From: Chloroflexota bacterium
GTDB taxonomy: Bacteria; Chloroflexota; Limnocylindria; Limnocylindrales; CSP1-4
Direction: 5' to 3'
Assembly (NCBI GenBank): GCA_003158495.1
Contig: PMJT01000184.1
Coordinates: 1 to 8,659, forward strand
Length of the DNA stretch: 8,659 bases
Positions 6,015-8,659 of the stretch are shown here, piece by piece (position 1 is the first letter of the stretch; the number at the start of each line of letters is the position of its first letter). The position numbers and the translations under genes are program-made. The notes below the pieces were generated by a model. That model searched no databases and was not told the DNA's origin. It worked only from the letters and a program-made list of their open reading frames with translations.

Positions 6015-6908
6015 ATGAGCGGCACGTCGATTACCGGCAAGGCGACCGAGGAGACCCTTCCGGCGGTCATGGCCGGGGCGGCCGTGCTCAAGACTCGGAA
6101 GCGTACGAACCGCGGCCCCGGGATTCCCCTCTGGGCAATCGTTGTCTTCGGTGTTTCCGCGGTCTACTTCCTGCTTCCCCTCTATGCGACGGCCGTGTTC
6201 GGCTTCTCGACGGGCAAGCACTTCACGCTGCAGCCACTCTGGGATGGGCTGTCAGACAGTGGCTTCCAAACCTCGCTCCAGCTCAGCTTGACGTACTCGG
6301 TCGTGACGACCGTCCTGGCCCTCGCGGTTGTCGCCCCGACGGCCTACCTCGTTGAGCTGAGGTATCAGCGCCTCCGTTCCACCGTCGAGTTTCTGACCCT
6401 CCTGCCCTTCGTCATCCCGCCGATCATCATGGTCGTCGGCCTCGAGAACGTGTACGGCGTCGACTCGCCGGTGAACCTGATCGCGTCGTCGTGGGCCCCG
6501 GTGCTGCTGATCGGCGGCTACTTCGTCCTGACGCTGCCGTTTACGTTCCGTGCCATCGACAACGCGCTGCGGGCAGTGGACGTCCGCACGTTGTCCGAAG
6601 CGTCGGCAAGCCTTGGCGCGGGCCCGGTGCGTACATTCCTGCGAGTGATCGTTCCGTCCATCTCGGTGGGGCTGGTCTCCGCGGCGCTGCTGGCCTTCAC
6701 GACCGCGATGGGTGAATTCACTCTTGCGGCGCTTCTCGGCTACCCAACCTTCCCCGTGTACCTCTTGAACGTCAATAGCTTCCAGCCTCACATGGGCGAG
6801 GCACTCGTTCTCGTGAGCTTCCTCATCACCTGGGCGGGTGTGATTGCCCTGGCCCTCGTTGCCCGCAAGACCCCCGGTACCCAGGTGGTCCGCGGCGCCC
6901 TCATGTAG
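6015..6908 (+). CDS. ABC importer permease, PotC-like
   Basis: This is the second channel-forming permease, 297 residues, with about six hydrophobic segments starting at roughly 38-62. The EAA loop is SEASASLGAGPVRTFLRVIV followed by PS: E195-A196, G201 and P214 are kept, but the third alanine is Ser. That is common in the PotC half of such pairs. The first 36 residues are a hydrophilic, basic tail (KTRKRTNR). ATG at 6015 has AAGG seven bases upstream, with a second purine run (GGAGG) immediately before the start. The 10-bp gap from the previous gene indicates translational coupling. It differs clearly from the first permease, so the channel is a heterodimer. Confidence 0.94.
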   Translation: MSGTSITGKATEETLPAVMAGAAVLKTRKRTNRGPGIPLWAIVVFGVSAVYFLLPLYATAVFGFSTGKHFTLQPLWDGLSDSGFQTSLQLSLTYSVVTTVLALAVVAPTAYLVELRYQRLRSTVEFLTLLPFVIPPIIMVVGLENVYGVDSPVNLIASSWAPVLLIGGYFVLTLPFTFRAIDNALRAVDVRTLSEASASLGAGPVRTFLRVIVPSISVGLVSAALLAFTTAMGEFTLAALLGYPTFPVYLLNVNSFQPHMGEALVLVSFLITWAGVIALALVARKTPGTQVVRGALM

Positions 6909-6932
6909 TTGTCGCAAGAGCAGGACCAACTA
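6906..6932 (+). repeat. Inverted repeat linking permease stop to ATPase start
   Basis: TAGTTG at 6906-6911 (starting with the permease stop codon) is a perfect complement of CAACTA at 6927-6932 (ending in the A of the ATPase ATG). The 15-nt loop holds the AGGA ribosome site. Only two of the six pairs are G-C, so the stem is weak. It may be chance, but its placement on both the stop and the start codon is notable. Confidence 0.25.
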
Positions 6933-8095
6933 TGTCTCGACTCGAACTGATCAACGTCACCAAGCGTTTCGGCGACCAGGTTGCCGTGAGCGACTTCTCG
7001 CTGACCATCGAGGACGGCGAGCTGGTCTCATTCCTCGGCCCGTCCGGCTGCGGCAAGACGACAACGCTTCGGATGACCGCCGGCTTCGAAGCACCGGACT
7101 CCGGGATGGTCATAGTCGACGGTAAGGACGTGACCGACCTGCCCCCGAACAAGCGGGGAATGGGCATGGTCTTCCAGGGCTACGCGCTCTTCCCGAATAT
7201 GACCGCGAACGAGAACGTCGAGTTTGGGTTGGCGGTACGCAATGCACCGGTGGCCGAGCGTCGGGCCAGGGTCGCCGAGCTGCTCGAGTTGTTCGGACTC
7301 TCGCACGTCGGCAAGAGCTACCCACACCAGATGTCCGGCGGCCAGCAGCAGCGAGTTGCCCTGGCCCGGGCGGTGGCCATCCAGCCGGGAGTGCTCCTCC
7401 TCGACGAGCCCCTGAGCGCCGTGGATGCCAAGGTCCGCGAGGAACTCCGAACCGAGATCCGCCGGATGCAGGTCCAGCTCCACATCACCACGATCCTGGT
7501 CACGCACGACCAGTCCGAGGCGCTCTCGATCAGCGATCGAGTGGTGGTCATGAACCGCGGCGCAATTGAGGAAGTCGGCACTCCGACGCAGATCTACTCG
7601 GAGCCGCAATCGGCGTTCACGGCGGGCTTCATCGGTGCAATGAACGAGATTCCGGTCAGGGTCGTTTCCGGAGCGGCCGGCCTGGTTCAGCACGGCGGGC
7701 GACGGGTGGCGGTGTCCGGCGCGCTGGGCCTCGCGGATGGCCAGCGCGGGCTGCTGCTCATCCGACCAGAGCAGCTCGAGCCGGTGGGGTCCTCGAACGC
7801 GGCGCTCAACGGAGATCTGACGCTCACGGGCAGGGTAGAGGTCCAAACCTTCCTCGGGGCAACCACTCGGCTGCTGGTCCGCGAGTCCGCGGCGTCGAGT
7901 GGGGACGCGCCGGCCACGCGGCTGCTTGCGGTCGACGTCCCGAGCGCCAGCGCCGGGCGCTGGCCGGCCGGCAGCCAGCTCGAGGTCCGGATTCCCGCCT
8001 CGTCGAGCCGTGTGATCGCCGACCGAACCACTGAGGGCGCCGTCGTCGACCGCTCGGCCGTCGCAGTACCGATCGTTCCGGATCTGGGCGTCTGA
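6932..8095 (+). CDS. ABC importer ATPase, PotA/FbpC-like with TOBE domain
   Basis: This cytoplasmic ATPase powers the importer, working as a dimer under the two permeases. Of its 387 residues the first about 235 are the nucleotide-binding domain: Walker A GPSGCGKT at 36-43, Q-loop Q82 in FQGYALFP, signature MSGGQQQR at 134-141, Walker B LLLDEP at 155-160, D-loop SAVDAK at 162-167 and switch H192. All catalytic elements are intact. The C-terminal part (about 236-387) is a TOBE-type regulatory domain, with LLIRPEQLEP at 275-284, as in PotA, FbpC and PhnT. Residues 319-331 look like a small Ser/Ala-rich insertion. ATG at 6932 has AGGA six bases upstream. The family tag spermidine/putrescine is by resemblance only and does not prove substrate. 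Confidence 0.96.
   Translation: MSRLELINVTKRFGDQVAVSDFSLTIEDGELVSFLGPSGCGKTTTLRMTAGFEAPDSGMVIVDGKDVTDLPPNKRGMGMVFQGYALFPNMTANENVEFGLAVRNAPVAERRARVAELLELFGLSHVGKSYPHQMSGGQQQRVALARAVAIQPGVLLLDEPLSAVDAKVREELRTEIRRMQVQLHITTILVTHDQSEALSISDRVVVMNRGAIEEVGTPTQIYSEPQSAFTAGFIGAMNEIPVRVVSGAAGLVQHGGRRVAVSGALGLADGQRGLLLIRPEQLEPVGSSNAALNGDLTLTGRVEVQTFLGATTRLLVRESAASSGDAPATRLLAVDVPSASAGRWPAGSQLEVRIPASSSRVIADRTTEGAVVDRSAVAVPIVPDLGV
7946..7964. repeat. 9-bp inverted repeat inside the ATPase gene
   Basis: GCCAGCGCC and GGCGCTGGC are perfect reverse complements with one base between them. They lie within codons for the TOBE domain (SASAGRWPAG). It is probably a by-product of GC-rich Ala/Gly/Arg codons. Confidence 0.3.
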
Positions 8096-8097
8096 CA

Positions 8098-8125
8098 GGC
8101 CGACGCAAGCGCTGCCGGATCGGCC
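8098..8125 (+). repeat. Hairpin between ATPase and PHP hydrolase genes
   Basis: GGCCGA (8098-8103) pairs perfectly with TCGGCC (8120-8125), and an inner GCA/TGC stem (8105-8107 with 8113-8115) can continue it. It starts 2 bp after the ATPase stop, in the longest gap (58 bp) of the operon. There is no T-run, so at most it would be a weak attenuator or an mRNA processing or stabilising element. Confidence 0.3.
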
Positions 8126-8153
8126 CCAACCGCCATCACATCGAAGGAGTCCA

Positions 8154-8659
8154 GTGAACCGATTGCCGTTCTCGATGCCGGGTCGTTTCTGGCGCGGCAA
8201 CCTGCACGCCCATTCGAACCGTTCCGACGGCCAGTTGGCCTCGGCGGAGACCGTGGCCTGGTACCGCGACAACGGCTACGACTTCGTGGCCTTGACCGAC
8301 CACTTCATCCCGCGCTTCGGCTACCCGATCACCGACACGACGGAGATGCGAGTCGGAGGCTTCACTACGCTCATCGGTGCCGAGCTCCACGCACCGCGAA
8401 CCCACGTGGGCAACCTGTGGCACATCGTCGCCGCCGGGCTTCCGCTCGACTTCCCGCGCACCGCCCCCGGCGAAACCGGCCCGGAGCTGGCTGCCAGGGC
8501 CGCGGCGAGCGGTGCGTTCGTGATCGTGGCCCACCCGGCCTACTACGGCCTGACGGTGGCGGACGTGGAGTCGATGACCGCGGCCCACGCCATGGAGATC
8601 TACAACGGCGCCTCGGAGCTCGCCTACGAGATGGGCCACAGCGGCCACATCCTCGACGT
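8154..8659 (+). CDS. PHP-domain metallohydrolase (N-terminal part, cut by window end)
   Basis: A GTG at 8154, with AAGGAG at 8144-8149, opens a frame that runs 168 codons to the window edge without a stop. The product starts NRLPFSMPGRFWRGNLHAHS and shows the PHP metal-site motifs in order: H18-x-H20, then SDG at 24-26, T48-D49-H50, E77, H90, and H127-P128. E148 and N151 follow in MEIYNG. PHP enzymes use two or three metal ions to hydrolyse phosphate esters (histidinol phosphate, nucleotide and cyclic phosphates). The RGNLHAHSNRSDG and WYRDNGYDFVALTDH blocks also resemble the CehA/McbA group, which includes carbamate ester hydrolases. No export signal is visible, so it should act in the cytoplasm on imported material. 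It follows the importer ATPase by 58 bp on the same strand. The substrate is unknown, and the last metal ligands lie beyond the window. Confidence 0.88.
   Translation, partial: MNRLPFSMPGRFWRGNLHAHSNRSDGQLASAETVAWYRDNGYDFVALTDHFIPRFGYPITDTTEMRVGGFTTLIGAELHAPRTHVGNLWHIVAAGLPLDFPRTAPGETGPELAARAAASGAFVIVAHPAYYGLTVADVESMTAAHAMEIYNGASELAYEMGHSGHILD

Noticed and set aside
3881..8095. Firm call as a spermidine/putrescine importer (potDBCA)
   Set aside because: The resemblance is at superfamily level and shared with iron, phosphonate and sugar-phosphate importers. The neighbours point toward phosphate, so no pot gene symbols were given.
7028..8272. 414-codon open frame on the - strand
   Set aside because: It is opposite the ATPase, whose Walker A, signature and Walker B motifs are intact. 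The antisense product has no family features.

Overview
This is a gene-dense, GC-rich bacterial window with strong G/C bias at third codon positions. It shows GTG and TTG starts next to good Shine-Dalgarno sites, a Tat-type lipoprotein signal on a solute-binding protein, and one probable leaderless start. These traits suggest a monoderm or monoderm-like high-GC lineage such as Chloroflexota (Limnocylindria-like) or Actinomycetota. That assignment is inference; no rRNA or other taxonomic marker is present. I see no mobile element, CRISPR array, tRNA or rRNA.

Left part (1-2515, + strand): the last 30 codons of an unidentified gene, then a complete glutamyl-tRNA synthetase (gltX, start at 295 rather than the longer open frame from 202). 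The synthetase has a TACACT -10-like box ending 6 nt before its ATG and no ribosome site. It is followed after 13 bp by an OmpR/PhoB-type response regulator resembling the RegX3/PhoB phosphate-starvation regulators. No sensor kinase is present in the window.

Middle (2516-3880): a short convergent gap with a hairpin that could act as a terminator, then a complete PiT-type phosphate permease on the - strand. Next comes a divergent control region of about 290 bp. It holds an 11-bp-period direct repeat resembling an actinobacterial PHO box (GTTCACC-N4-GTTAACA, 3714-3731), an overlapping inverted repeat, and an 18-bp dyad (3767-3784).

Right part (3881-8659, + strand): one apparent operon encoding a Tat/lipobox solute-binding protein, two inner-membrane permeases, and an ATPase with a TOBE domain. 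Together these make a complete PotD-B-C-A/Fbp/PhnSTUV-type importer. A PHP-domain metallohydrolase (cut off by the window end) follows. Three of the four gene junctions in this operon carry inverted repeats. The clearest one runs from the binding-protein stop codon and buries the ribosome site of the first permease.

How it may fit together: a RegX3/PhoB-like regulator, a phosphate permease, a PHO-box-like site and an importer followed by a PHP hydrolase (a family rich in phosphoesterases) suggest a phosphate-scavenging locus. The importer would bring in a phosphorylated organic compound and the hydrolase would release phosphate or remove another ester group. This is a hypothesis. The importer family also includes polyamine, iron and phosphonate transporters, and the PHP protein also resembles the CehA/McbA hydrolases, which act on non-phosphate esters.
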